A stretch of 64,000 bases of DNA from a bacterium (GTDB taxonomy: Bacteria; Sumerlaeota; Sumerlaeia; SLMS01; JAHLLQ01), in contig JAHLLQ010000001.1 of assembly GCA_020444065.1 (NCBI GenBank), positions 310,001 through 374,000 of the forward strand, given 5' to 3'. A model generated the notes under the pieces. It had not been told where the DNA came from. It saw only the letters and a list, made by a program, of their open reading frames with translations, and searched no databases. Position numbers and translations under genes: made by a program. Of the stretch, positions 35,961 through 44,619 are shown one piece after another; positions within the stretch are counted from its first letter, which is position 1, and every line of letters begins with the position of its first letter.

Positions 35961-36431
35961 GTGGCGATTCTGAGAACCGCAATCCTGGGAATTCTTGTGC
36001 TTTGGGCAACAGGCTGTGCCTCGATGCCAACCGCAGGAAAGGTCGCGCTGACTCCACTGACCGGAGTCCGCGACATCGTGGATGCGCCATTGATGTCGCT
36101 CACGAACGTCTTTGAGATGTGGGCGGATGCAAGCAACCCCAACCCAACGCCGGGGGCGAACATTGGCTGGACCTGGCGCGGAGGATTCGACGCCGGAATC
36201 GGCCTGAATGTCAGCTACCTGCTGTTCAAAGGCCTGTCCGGCATTTTCGGCGTCGTCGACTACATCCCCTGCCGTTCGCTCTATCCGAATTTCGCCAAGG
36301 GCGTCAGTCCGTGGAAGAAGCCCGACCAGACGTGGGGCAGCATGTACTTCCCGAACTCGAAGGCCCTGTGGGCGGAACCGCCGCCCGAGGATGACCCACC
36401 GCCGCCTCCTCCACAGGCGCGCCAGGATTGA
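35961..36431 (+). CDS. Small lipoprotein, unknown
   Basis: This 156-residue protein starts at GTG with GGAGG six bases upstream. The signal peptide ends in lipobox ATGC with C19. The mature part has VRDIVDAPLMSLTNVFEMW and LLFKGLSGIFGVVDYIPCRSLYP, patterns seen in exosortase-independent envelope lipoproteins of uncultured lineages, and a Pro-rich end. It lies 28 bases after the DUF4388 gene and may be cotranscribed. Confidence 0.8.
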   Translation: MAILRTAILGILVLWATGCASMPTAGKVALTPLTGVRDIVDAPLMSLTNVFEMWADASNPNPTPGANIGWTWRGGFDAGIGLNVSYLLFKGLSGIFGVVDYIPCRSLYPNFAKGVSPWKKPDQTWGSMYFPNSKALWAEPPPEDDPPPPPPQARQD

Positions 36432-36535
36432 CAACCGACAAAATCACTGCTGAGATAGCTCCGCAGGATCGCTTGATGCGCTGCGGTTAGGGTAATCGTA
36501 TTCCTTGCCGCGCCACACCACGACCGGGGGACGGG

Positions 36536-38215
36536 GTGCTCGCAATCTCAGCCAGCGACAAAGCCTACTTCCGCCGCCTGTGGCAATACTGGCGCGATCG
36601 CCACGATAATCCGATGGTGATGTATGGGGTTATTAGCGGCAGAAGTCTCGGCCATCGTGCGCTGAATATCAAACTGCTCACGATTACATCGGTCCTCGGC
36701 TTCTCCATTCCGCTCGTCTTCCTCCTGTACCGAATCAACATGTCAGTATCCCGACTGCTGGAGCACTTCACGCTTCTGAGTCTCCTTCTCTCACCTGTAG
36801 TATCAATCCTGCCTGCGATCAGTCTGCACACATTCGCGCCCGGGCGTCGCTGCGAACACCTTCTCTCGGAACTCCGTACAACGAACACATCCTCAGGCGA
36901 GTTGGCATTTGGCGCTGTCTGGCTGGGGTTGCGGTCCCACCTGATCGTCATGCTCCCGCTCTTTCTGGGCTATGCAGCGGCAGCGATGATCGTCCTCTCC
37001 AGCGCTCATGATTCCATGCTCGCTCGTTATTATTTCGAGGACCGATGGATGAATACGGAGCGACTGGTCATGCTGGTGCTCGCAACGACCGCCATGTGGA
37101 TCTGGGCGTTGCTGATCGCAATTCGATGCTGGCTGGTATGGAAGGATCGGCTTGTAGAGAGCATCCTGATTCCTCCGATCGTCGCGTTCTGTCGCATGTT
37201 TGTAGGCCTTGCCGTCTTATTCGCGACCTTCAGCGGCCCTGCCGTGTTCCTCCAGGAATTCATGGACTTTCCATCTGAGTCTGCCGAATTGGTTGGCGGA
37301 TTCATAACCATTGTTGTGCTGGTGATCCTGCTGGCTGCCACGATCCGCGACGGATTGCGGGAGGTGGGACGTCACTCCGGCGCCAAATTCCTCTACGCGG
37401 TCGATCAAGTCGAATTGCAGGATCGTTCATGGCTGGAGAACGAAGCCGCAAGTCGACTGGAAAAGGCCGAGAGACGCGCCGCGCTGAAGGAGCAGGGGAA
37501 GCGACTCCACTTGTCGCCCACAATGATTACCGCATCGCTTGGCCTGTCGATGGTCCTGATCGGTCTGCTCGCCATCCTGATGCACAAGGCCGCCTTGCCG
37601 CCCGAGGTCCCGTCGGCGAATGGCCGCAGCTGGTCCTTTGGAGACTACGAACTCCTCGCGATTTTCGCCTTCGCCGTTCAGGCGGTTCTCCCGTCGCTGT
37701 TCTTTGCAATCACGATGGCAGCCGTACACATCAAGGGGCGCTCCATCCCTCTCGTCTCCGGTGCTTTGATCGGAGGCACAAGCAACCTTGCCATGCGCTT
37801 CCTCCTTTGGGCGCAAATCCCCTCGCTGCTTTGCGCGGGAATCACGATCTTCGCTGTTGTGCCAACCTACCAGTGGAGAGTTTTCCTCTTCCTATTCGAG
37901 GGAATTCTGTCTCTTCTCTTTCAAATCCTGTTCCTGCTCCTTACGTCGCTCTGCTGGCTGCGCTGGAGGAGCTCGCTGATCTTTCTGCCTTTTCTCTTAT
38001 CCTTCTCCGCATCATTTCTGTTAGTGATCGAGTTCTTTACGGTGGGCGCAGGCGGGTACTCGGATCGCGAGATCCTCATGCTCGTTTCCGCACCGACATT
38101 GATCGGCCTGCTGGCTCTCTACTTCTCCGTCTTCCGCCTGTGGGATTGGCTTCAAGAAGTACACGATCGGCACCTGCGCGGGGTTCCGCGTCACACCATC
38201 GCGGAGATCGAGTGA
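36536..38215 (+). CDS. Tandem membrane paralogue 1 of 4 (ABC-2-permease-like)
   Basis: This 559-residue polytopic protein starts at GTG after a GGGGGAC ribosome site. The cytosolic N-terminus is FRRLWQYWRDRHDNPMVMYG, followed by roughly 12 hydrophobic helices in two halves. Between the halves is the cytosolic motif LQDRSWLENEAASRLEKAERR, and the end is WDWLQEVHDRHLRGVPRHTIAEIE. The DNPMV..G..R..G start recalls NP-xx-E-RxRxR starts of ABC-2 permeases, but no ATPase gene is adjacent. It is the first of four paralogues in one operon. Function unknown. Confidence 0.8.
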   Translation: MLAISASDKAYFRRLWQYWRDRHDNPMVMYGVISGRSLGHRALNIKLLTITSVLGFSIPLVFLLYRINMSVSRLLEHFTLLSLLLSPVVSILPAISLHTFAPGRRCEHLLSELRTTNTSSGELAFGAVWLGLRSHLIVMLPLFLGYAAAAMIVLSSAHDSMLARYYFEDRWMNTERLVMLVLATTAMWIWALLIAIRCWLVWKDRLVESILIPPIVAFCRMFVGLAVLFATFSGPAVFLQEFMDFPSESAELVGGFITIVVLVILLAATIRDGLREVGRHSGAKFLYAVDQVELQDRSWLENEAASRLEKAERRAALKEQGKRLHLSPTMITASLGLSMVLIGLLAILMHKAALPPEVPSANGRSWSFGDYELLAIFAFAVQAVLPSLFFAITMAAVHIKGRSIPLVSGALIGGTSNLAMRFLLWAQIPSLLCAGITIFAVVPTYQWRVFLFLFEGILSLLFQILFLLLTSLCWLRWRSSLIFLPFLLSFSASFLLVIEFFTVGAGGYSDREILMLVSAPTLIGLLALYFSVFRLWDWLQEVHDRHLRGVPRHTIAEIE

Positions 38216-38310
38216 GTCCCCATGCGCCTTCTCTCCGAAGAAGATGGAGCCTACTTCCGTCGCCTGTGGCAATACTGGCGCGATCGCCACGATAATCCGA
38301 TGGTGATGTA
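38162..38310 (+). repeat. Junction repeat A between membrane paralogues 1 and 2
   Basis: This 149-bp block spans the 3' end of paralogue 1, the 6-base spacer and the 5' end of paralogue 2. It matches 39845-39993 at roughly 95% including silent sites. The 5' part also matches about 60 bases at 36561-36624. Confidence 0.85.
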
Positions 38311-39898
38311 CGCGAAACTCCGCGGCCGTCGTCTTGGACATCACATCCTGAACATCAAGATGCTGAGCATCACCTCGGCGATCGGCTTGTGCCTTCCGTT
38401 CGCAGCATCGATAACACTGTGGCGAAAAGGTTCCTATGATTATCTCCAGTGGTTTGCGCTGCTGAGTATGGCCGTACTTGCGTTCAGTCTGCTCGTGCCG
38501 ATTCTCATATTGCGCGTCTTCTCACCCGGTCGAAATGAGAAGGCCCTTTTGTCCGAGTTGTACCTGACACGAACCTCTGCGGACGAGATTGCCTTCGGTG
38601 CCCTCTGGTACGGGCTGCGCGCGTACGTGTTGCTTCTCATCCCGATTCTGCTGGGATACCTGATCGTCGCCATCCTTGCTTTTTCCCATCTCAGTGCAAA
38701 CAGGGGGAATCCCTACTATGTCTGGATGATGTGGAGACATGGAACGCGCGTATTGCTGTGGACCATCGGAATACTAGTAGGATGCACTTGGGGGTTGTTG
38801 AACGCGGCCAGGTGCTGGCTTGGATGGACGCAGTCCTGGTGGAAAGCCCTTCTCATCTCGACTGTGGTGACAGTCATATGGATATCCGTTGGGTGGCTGC
38901 TTGGAATCATCGTTCTCTCCGCCACGACAACCACGTTCCGGGTTGCTTACGACGTCACAGATGTAGTCCAGGTTGCCGTTCCAATGCTCATTGTTACCGG
39001 CGTCCTGATGATCCTTTCTCTTGTCATGGCCTGCCGCATGATTCGCAGCGCCGGGAGAAACGCGGGCGCGAAATTCTTCCGAGGGGTCAGTGAGGAGAAC
39101 CTCCAGGACGCCTCCTGGTTCGCGAATGAAGCCGCCGGACGCCTCGAACCGCTCAAACGGCGCACAGCCAGCAGAGAACTCCAACGCCGACTCCACATCA
39201 CGTTTGGCTCTGAAACGATTGCAGTGATTCTCTCTGCCGTTCTGATCCTGCTCTGCACCTGGGTGATTCGAAAGGGGCTTCTCATCCCTGCTCTGCTCGT
39301 GAATAAGGAATCATTCGTGCTCCTGGAGGCATCGGATCGCCAGATCCTCAACGGTGCGCAAACAGTCTGGGCGCCGGTCGCTTTGCTGCTTCTTCTGGAA
39401 TGGAGAAGATGCCGGAAGCAGCCTATCGCCATCATCGCCGGTGGACTTCTCCAGACCATCCTTCGCCTTGCTCTTCCAATCATGCCGCCTATCGCTATCT
39501 TGATCGCGATTGGATCCTACTTCTCGATGGAAGAACCCGCCGCGGGCATGGCAACGCACTTCTACATCCTCTGGGGTGCAGGCGCTATCGGCTTCCTCGG
39601 ACTTCAGCTCGTTCTCACCTGCAGTGCGGCGGTATTCTGGCTGCGCTTCCATCAAAGCCGTTGGTTTCTCCCCTACGCCATCCTACTCACACTCGTGACT
39701 CTGGCAATGACGCAAGCCGACGTCCAGATGGCCTACCCACGGCTGCTGCCGTGGCCGAATATCCTCTTCTCGGCACTGCCACTGGCCGGTTTCTGGATCT
39801 ACTACCTCTCTGTTTTCCGCCTCTGGGATTCCCTGCAGGACATCCACGACCGGCACCTGCGCGGGGTTCCGCGTCACACCATCGTGGAGATCGAGTGA
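38222..39898 (+). CDS. Tandem membrane paralogue 2 of 4 (ABC-2-permease-like)
   Basis: This 558-residue polytopic protein lies 6 bases after paralogue 1. It shares the N-terminal FRRLWQYWRDRHDNPMVMY, AFGALWYGLRAYVLLLIP, the mid-loop LQDASWFANEAAGRLEPLKRR and the end HDRHLRGVPRHTIVEIE. Its membrane helices are diverged from those of copy 1. The start codon region is almost identical in DNA to that of copy 3. No ATP-binding or catalytic motif is visible. Confidence 0.8.
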   Translation: MRLLSEEDGAYFRRLWQYWRDRHDNPMVMYAKLRGRRLGHHILNIKMLSITSAIGLCLPFAASITLWRKGSYDYLQWFALLSMAVLAFSLLVPILILRVFSPGRNEKALLSELYLTRTSADEIAFGALWYGLRAYVLLLIPILLGYLIVAILAFSHLSANRGNPYYVWMMWRHGTRVLLWTIGILVGCTWGLLNAARCWLGWTQSWWKALLISTVVTVIWISVGWLLGIIVLSATTTTFRVAYDVTDVVQVAVPMLIVTGVLMILSLVMACRMIRSAGRNAGAKFFRGVSEENLQDASWFANEAAGRLEPLKRRTASRELQRRLHITFGSETIAVILSAVLILLCTWVIRKGLLIPALLVNKESFVLLEASDRQILNGAQTVWAPVALLLLLEWRRCRKQPIAIIAGGLLQTILRLALPIMPPIAILIAIGSYFSMEEPAAGMATHFYILWGAGAIGFLGLQLVLTCSAAVFWLRFHQSRWFLPYAILLTLVTLAMTQADVQMAYPRLLPWPNILFSALPLAGFWIYYLSVFRLWDSLQDIHDRHLRGVPRHTIVEIE

Positions 39899-39993
39899 GT
39901 CCCCATGCGCCTTCTCTCCGAAGAAGATGGAGCCTGCTTTCGCCGCCTGTGGCAATACTGGCGCAATCGCCGCGATAATCCGATGGTGATGTA
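39845..39993 (+). repeat. Junction repeat B between membrane paralogues 2 and 3
   Basis: This is the 149-bp partner of 38162-38310, same length, with only about seven or eight differences across coding and spacer bases. Confidence 0.85.
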
Positions 39994-41572
39994 TGGTCAG
40001 ATACGTGGGCGACGGGTCGGGCTTCGCGTGATTGGGATCGTGCTGGTCCTTCTTTCGATCGTGCTTGGCTTCTTGTATCCGCTGGGCAGATTAGCCTATG
40101 ATGCGATAACATTCGAACCGACGATGTGGTTGCCGTCGCCAGTTCTTCTGGTCAACGCCGCCGAATCGAAAGCCGTCCTCTTCCTGCTCCTTGCGGGCCT
40201 ATTCTTGCCACCCCTTTGTCTCTCCCTCTACGGCATCAACATAAGTCGGGAAGATGGTTTGGCCGAATTGGACCTTTCCGCATTTTCCCGGGAGGAACTT
40301 GCATTCGGCGCGATCGTGCCAGCCGTCGAGAGACTGATTGTGCTGGTCTTTCCAGCATTCCTAACCATCGCATCTTGCGCTGTTCTGAGGCCTGCCTTTG
40401 GTCTAAAGGACAGCATTGCATCGCCCCTGGTCGCGGCCGTTCTTTCCTTGATCATCTCTGGGAGTGCAGGGGCAGTTTGTTCGATTTGGGCCCTATGTAT
40501 TGCTGTCAGAATCTGGCCTACAAATCGTGATCGCTCCTGGGTGACTTTCCTGACAACATCTGCGATAATGTTAGCCTGGGTCTCCCTCCTGCTCTTCTTG
40601 AACATTGCGTGCTCCGTGATGATAAGGGCCCTGCTCCCCCGCGATCCGAGCAGCCTATTCTTCCAGCCATTTATTCCTGCGATTATTGGGATAGTCCTCC
40701 CCGCGATCGCCATTACGCCGCGCGTAGTTTGTGGAGCGTGCCGCAATGCGGGCAGCAAGTACTTCCGTCAAGTAGATCCGGAGGGACTACAGGATCGATC
40801 CTGGATCGCCAACGAGATCGCCGGCCGCCGAGAGCGCAAGCAGCGTCGCGTGGACTTAGCGAAGATCCTCCAGCCTGCACGTCCTTCTCCAATCAGAACA
40901 CTCATCCTCACGATGCTAGTCCTCGCAGTACTGGCAGGATTCCAGGTTTTTGTCATGCGCCTCTACCATCCATACGCGTTTGGCCAGCCCAAACCTCATT
41001 GGTTCGCATGCCTCGCGCTTGCGCCGATGATGGCATTTCTGGCTTCCGCTCTTAGCAACAAACTGAGAGGTCAACAGTCTGTACTGCTCGTTGGCGGCCT
41101 GATTCCGTCGATTTCCCATCGGGCCGAACGCTACTGGCTCTATGCGGCTTTCCCAACAGCTTGCTGGATTGCATTCTGGTACGGCGTTCCTGCGTGGCAT
41201 GAACCGCGGATGATCATTCGTATCGTGTTCTGTTCGCTTGCTATCCTGGCCGCCCAGGCGCTCCTGCTCTTCCTCGCCGCCGTTGTGTGGCATCGCAATG
41301 GTCTGAATATCCAATCCGTCGCAATCTGGTTCGGAGTTCTCCTGGCGGGACTTGGACCCTCCGCATCTGATCCTCTCCTGGGAATGCCGTTATTCTCCTC
41401 CTCGACAGGTAGCCACGGATGGCTGATCTCCTTCCTGATCGAGTTGCCGACTTCGATCCTGATGGCCTGGGTATACTACCTCTTCGTCTTCCGCCTGTGG
41501 GATTGGCTGCAGGACATCCATGATCTCCATTTGCGCGGCAGACCGAGGCATGAAATTGTGACGCTCGATTGA
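39905..41572 (+). CDS. Tandem membrane paralogue 3 of 4 (ABC-2-permease-like)
   Basis: This 555-residue polytopic protein lies 6 bases after paralogue 2. Family landmarks are FRRLWQYWRNRRDNPMVMYG, AFGAIVPAVERLIVLVFP, LQDRSWIANEIAGRRERKQRR and WDWLQDIHDLHLRGRPRHEIVTLD. The N-terminal residues MRLLSEEDGACF are the same as in copy 2 apart from one residue. The rest has diverged, with about 12 predicted helices. No partner ATPase nearby. Confidence 0.8.
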   Translation: MRLLSEEDGACFRRLWQYWRNRRDNPMVMYGQIRGRRVGLRVIGIVLVLLSIVLGFLYPLGRLAYDAITFEPTMWLPSPVLLVNAAESKAVLFLLLAGLFLPPLCLSLYGINISREDGLAELDLSAFSREELAFGAIVPAVERLIVLVFPAFLTIASCAVLRPAFGLKDSIASPLVAAVLSLIISGSAGAVCSIWALCIAVRIWPTNRDRSWVTFLTTSAIMLAWVSLLLFLNIACSVMIRALLPRDPSSLFFQPFIPAIIGIVLPAIAITPRVVCGACRNAGSKYFRQVDPEGLQDRSWIANEIAGRRERKQRRVDLAKILQPARPSPIRTLILTMLVLAVLAGFQVFVMRLYHPYAFGQPKPHWFACLALAPMMAFLASALSNKLRGQQSVLLVGGLIPSISHRAERYWLYAAFPTACWIAFWYGVPAWHEPRMIIRIVFCSLAILAAQALLLFLAAVVWHRNGLNIQSVAIWFGVLLAGLGPSASDPLLGMPLFSSSTGSHGWLISFLIELPTSILMAWVYYLFVFRLWDWLQDIHDLHLRGRPRHEIVTLD

Positions 41573-41585
41573 ACGTCCCCGAGGG

Positions 41586-43310
41586 GTGATCCCAGTGTTC
41601 GTACCGAATGCGGAAGATAGGGCCTACCTGCGGCGCCTGCATGGGTACTGGCGCGACCGGCATGACAATCCGCTGGTCATCTATGGGCGCGCGCGCAGCC
41701 GCAGTCTTGGATCGCGAACGCTCTTCTTCCTTCTCTTCTGCGCAACGGCATTGGGCGGCCTGATCCTCCCTTGGGGCGGCTGGCTTCTGGCGATGATTTT
41801 CAGCACCGGCAGCAGCTACTCGCAGCTCTGGAACACGCTGATGCCACTTGCGGTCTACATGTTCTTCGGGGTCATGGGGTCGTCGCTGGTCGTGCCATAC
41901 TTGAGCCTCGTTCTGTTCGCGCACGGCTGTCGGGACGCGGATCAACTGACCGATCTGGCCGTCACGTCGATGTCGCGGGATGAAATCGCATTCGGCGCCG
42001 TGTGGAATGGGACAAAGGCCTTCATCATCCTGATGATTCCGCCGTTGATCGGCCTGACGCTCTCGGCCGCCTCGATTCCGATCGCGTACATCGTCGAGGA
42101 AGGTCTCGACAATGATGCCGAGATCCTGCTGGCGATTATCCCGGTCGTTTTGATGTTCTACATTGCGGCGACTGTAACTTGCGCCTGGACGTTTCTGGCG
42201 GTCGTTCGCTGCTGGCTCTGCTGGCGCAAGAAACTTGTCCGGCTCTTCTTCCTGCCTCCCATGATCGCTTCCTTGTGGCTTGGCATCCCATGGATGGTTG
42301 GGTTTGCTTGCATCCTGGGACCGGCCTTCTTCCTGTTGGAAGTTGTCAATGCCGCCAATCGCCATGAGGAGTACGTGTTCATCGGCACTCTGAACTTCGC
42401 CCTGCTCGTGGAAATCGTTCTGGTGGCCTTGCTCTCGATCCGGATACTGCGAGGGGCAGGGTTTCTGGCCGGCGAAAAATACTTCCGATCCCTCGAGCCC
42501 GTCGAGTTGCAAGAGAAGTCCTGGCTGGCGAACGAAGCGGCCTGTCGAGTTGAAGCGGGTCTGCGACGTGCGGCTAACAAGGAACTCCACGCCCGCACCG
42601 GCCGCTCTTACTTCCCGTTCTTCTCTTCCCTGCTGGGAACGGGCGGGTTCCTGCTACTGATTGCACTCGCGCAGACACAACTCTTTGAGCATTTCCGAGA
42701 TGGCGAGTTCCTGGTCATCTTCATCACCAATCTGACAATCTGGCCCGCCATGGCGTTGGCCGTATATGGATTCACGCAGGCGAGACAGGATCGATTGGCT
42801 GCCATTGCCGGCGGCCTGATCCCTACGATTCGTCGATTCGCGCTCCCATTCCTCCTATACTCGCTCATTCCCACGACGCTCATTATCGGTTTCTCACTGG
42901 CTCGCAGTATCTTCAACATCGAAGAGTTCATCGTTGTCACGCTGGCCACTCTCTTAGGAACGATCTCCAGTCAGGCGGTACTGCTCATTATCTGCGCCGC
43001 GGTTTTGCTCCGGTATCGAGGTGCCCTTTGGGTTGCAATCCTGTGGTGGTGCCTCTCGCTCATTTTCGTTCTCTCCCTCTCCATGCTTGTTCATGGCGAC
43101 TCCAGCAATTCAGATGGGCTACTGTTCTGGGCGTGGGTGTTGTTGTTCATTCCGGGAGTCACGCTGAACAGCATCATCGGCTTTCGTTTCTGGAATTGGA
43201 TGCAAGCAATCCACGATCGCCACTTGCGCGACCATCCAAAACATGCGGTTTTGTCTATTCTCAGGGAAGACTCAGTCGAGAGCGTTCTCGAATTCGACGG
43301 CGACGCCTAA
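41586..43310 (+). CDS. Tandem membrane paralogue 4 of 4 (ABC-2-permease-like)
   Basis: This 574-residue protein is the most divergent of the array. It lies 13 bases after paralogue 3. Landmarks are YLRRLHGYWRDRHDNPLVIYG, AFGAVWNGTKAFIILMIPP, LQEKSWLANEAACRVEAGLRR and WNWMQAIHDRHLRDHPKHAVL, with an extra acidic tail of about 20 residues (SVESVLEFDGDA). Its DNA at the ends does not share the junction repeats, so it has escaped homogenisation. The last bases overlap the 3' end of the convergent TatD gene. Confidence 0.8.
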   Translation: MIPVFVPNAEDRAYLRRLHGYWRDRHDNPLVIYGRARSRSLGSRTLFFLLFCATALGGLILPWGGWLLAMIFSTGSSYSQLWNTLMPLAVYMFFGVMGSSLVVPYLSLVLFAHGCRDADQLTDLAVTSMSRDEIAFGAVWNGTKAFIILMIPPLIGLTLSAASIPIAYIVEEGLDNDAEILLAIIPVVLMFYIAATVTCAWTFLAVVRCWLCWRKKLVRLFFLPPMIASLWLGIPWMVGFACILGPAFFLLEVVNAANRHEEYVFIGTLNFALLVEIVLVALLSIRILRGAGFLAGEKYFRSLEPVELQEKSWLANEAACRVEAGLRRAANKELHARTGRSYFPFFSSLLGTGGFLLLIALAQTQLFEHFRDGEFLVIFITNLTIWPAMALAVYGFTQARQDRLAAIAGGLIPTIRRFALPFLLYSLIPTTLIIGFSLARSIFNIEEFIVVTLATLLGTISSQAVLLIICAAVLLRYRGALWVAILWWCLSLIFVLSLSMLVHGDSSNSDGLLFWAWVLLFIPGVTLNSIIGFRFWNWMQAIHDRHLRDHPKHAVLSILREDSVESVLEFDGDA

Positions 43311-44612
43311 CTCCGTCCCTAGTTTTCGCATGGCGTCGGCATCGACGTCATCAGCGTCCAGGCAGGTGATTGCGATGTCGTCGAAGTGCGGCTTCGCGTG
43401 CGTAATGAATTGCAGGATGGCCTCGAAGGCGGATGCGGCTTCCCCGGGGTGACAGAAGCGTGCGTAGCTTTCGGCGTCGTGGGCGTTCAGCACGACACGC
43501 AGAGCATCGACGCAGTCCGATGCGATTCGAAAGTCGAGTGGTTCGCGCAGGTGCTGCTCGGCCAAACCGTCGGCACGAACGGCGACGCGCTTGCCGGCAT
43601 CGCGGAGCGCCTTGCCGACTTCGGCGATCGTATCGATGCGAACGAACGGCTCTCCTGCCTCGCAGAATACGACTTCGCTACAGGCAGCGAAGTCTTCGCG
43701 ACCCAGCTTCGGGATGATTTCACTCGAACGCAGAACACGTTCGAGGCGATGGCCGCGTTTCTCCGGGCACATTGCTGTCAGGTGAATGCACAACGCATCC
43801 CCACGAACTTCCAGCGGCATCAGCCGCGCGGATTTCGGCAGGCGGAATGCGCCCGTGGCATTGCACCAGGTCAAGTGGGCGATGTCGCGTAGGTCCAATC
43901 CAAAAAGATCAGCCAGCCCCTGGGCCGTATGAACGACGTGCGCCGGTTCATTGCGTTTGCCGCGTCTCGGTTGCGGCGACAGGTATGGGCTATCGGTCTC
44001 GATGATCAGATGATCGATGCCGATTGTCCTCAGGATCGCGCGAATGTCGTCGGATTTCGGGAAGGTCGAGGTTCCGCCCACCCCCAGTGCAAATCCCATG
44101 TCGACGAGCGCTTTCGCCTCGTCCATCGTTCCGCCAAAGCAGTGCGCAACGCCGCCGATTTCTTCGCCGCGCTCCGCACGCAGATCCTCGATCAGATCCG
44201 CATAGCAGCCTTCGCCGCGGCAGTGCATCGAGACGGGTAGCCTCAACTCGCGCGCCATGCCAAGCTGGCGTCGGAAGATGTCGCGTTGGAAGTTGCGCTC
44301 GAATTTGTCCCAGTAGTAATCGAGCCCGATCTCGCCGTAGACAACGACTTGGGGGTCTTCGGCCAGTTGCATCAGGCCCTTGGCTTCAGCCTCCGACCAC
44401 GCGTCGAGATCGGTTGGGTGAACGCCAACGGCCGCGAGGCAGTCACGGTGCTTGTGGGCGAGTTCCACGACCTCGCGACTGTCCGCCAGTCGTGTCCCGA
44501 GATTCAGGATCCTTCGTACGCCGGCCATGCGCGCTCGAGCCAGAACCGCCTCGCGATCGGCGGCAAACTTCTCGTTCTGCACATGGGCGTGCGTGTCGAA
44601 GAAGAATGGCAT
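43272..44612 (-). CDS. TatD-family nuclease fused to a degenerate radical-SAM-like domain
   Basis: This 446-residue fusion has a TatD metal-dependent hydrolase at residues 1-262, with metal ligands H8, H10, E94, H130, H157 and D207 visible in DTHAH, GEIGLDYY, SMHC, AHCFGG and ETDSPYL. Residues 263-446 resemble the TatD-associated radical SAM family (EVVFCEAGEPFVRID, LNAHDAESYARFCHPGEAASAFEAI). The Cx3Cx2C cluster motif expected near LTAMCPEKRGH is reduced to one Cys, so it cannot bind the 4Fe-4S cluster in the usual way. It lies 7 bases after the secreted protein at 44620. It overlaps the convergent paralogue 4 by 39 bases. Confidence 0.85.
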   Translation of the reverse strand: MPFFFDTHAHVQNEKFAADREAVLARARMAGVRRILNLGTRLADSREVVELAHKHRDCLAAVGVHPTDLDAWSEAEAKGLMQLAEDPQVVVYGEIGLDYYWDKFERNFQRDIFRRQLGMARELRLPVSMHCRGEGCYADLIEDLRAERGEEIGGVAHCFGGTMDEAKALVDMGFALGVGGTSTFPKSDDIRAILRTIGIDHLIIETDSPYLSPQPRRGKRNEPAHVVHTAQGLADLFGLDLRDIAHLTWCNATGAFRLPKSARLMPLEVRGDALCIHLTAMCPEKRGHRLERVLRSSEIIPKLGREDFAACSEVVFCEAGEPFVRIDTIAEVGKALRDAGKRVAVRADGLAEQHLREPLDFRIASDCVDALRVVLNAHDAESYARFCHPGEAASAFEAILQFITHAKPHFDDIAITCLDADDVDADAMRKLGTELGVAVEFENALD

Positions 44613-44619
44613 CGATGGA

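Noticed and set aside
41241-42590. Minus-strand open frame of 449 codons opposite paralogues 3 and 4
   Set aside because: It spans two clear genes on the other strand, has low-complexity Gln/Arg/Asp composition and no ribosome site.
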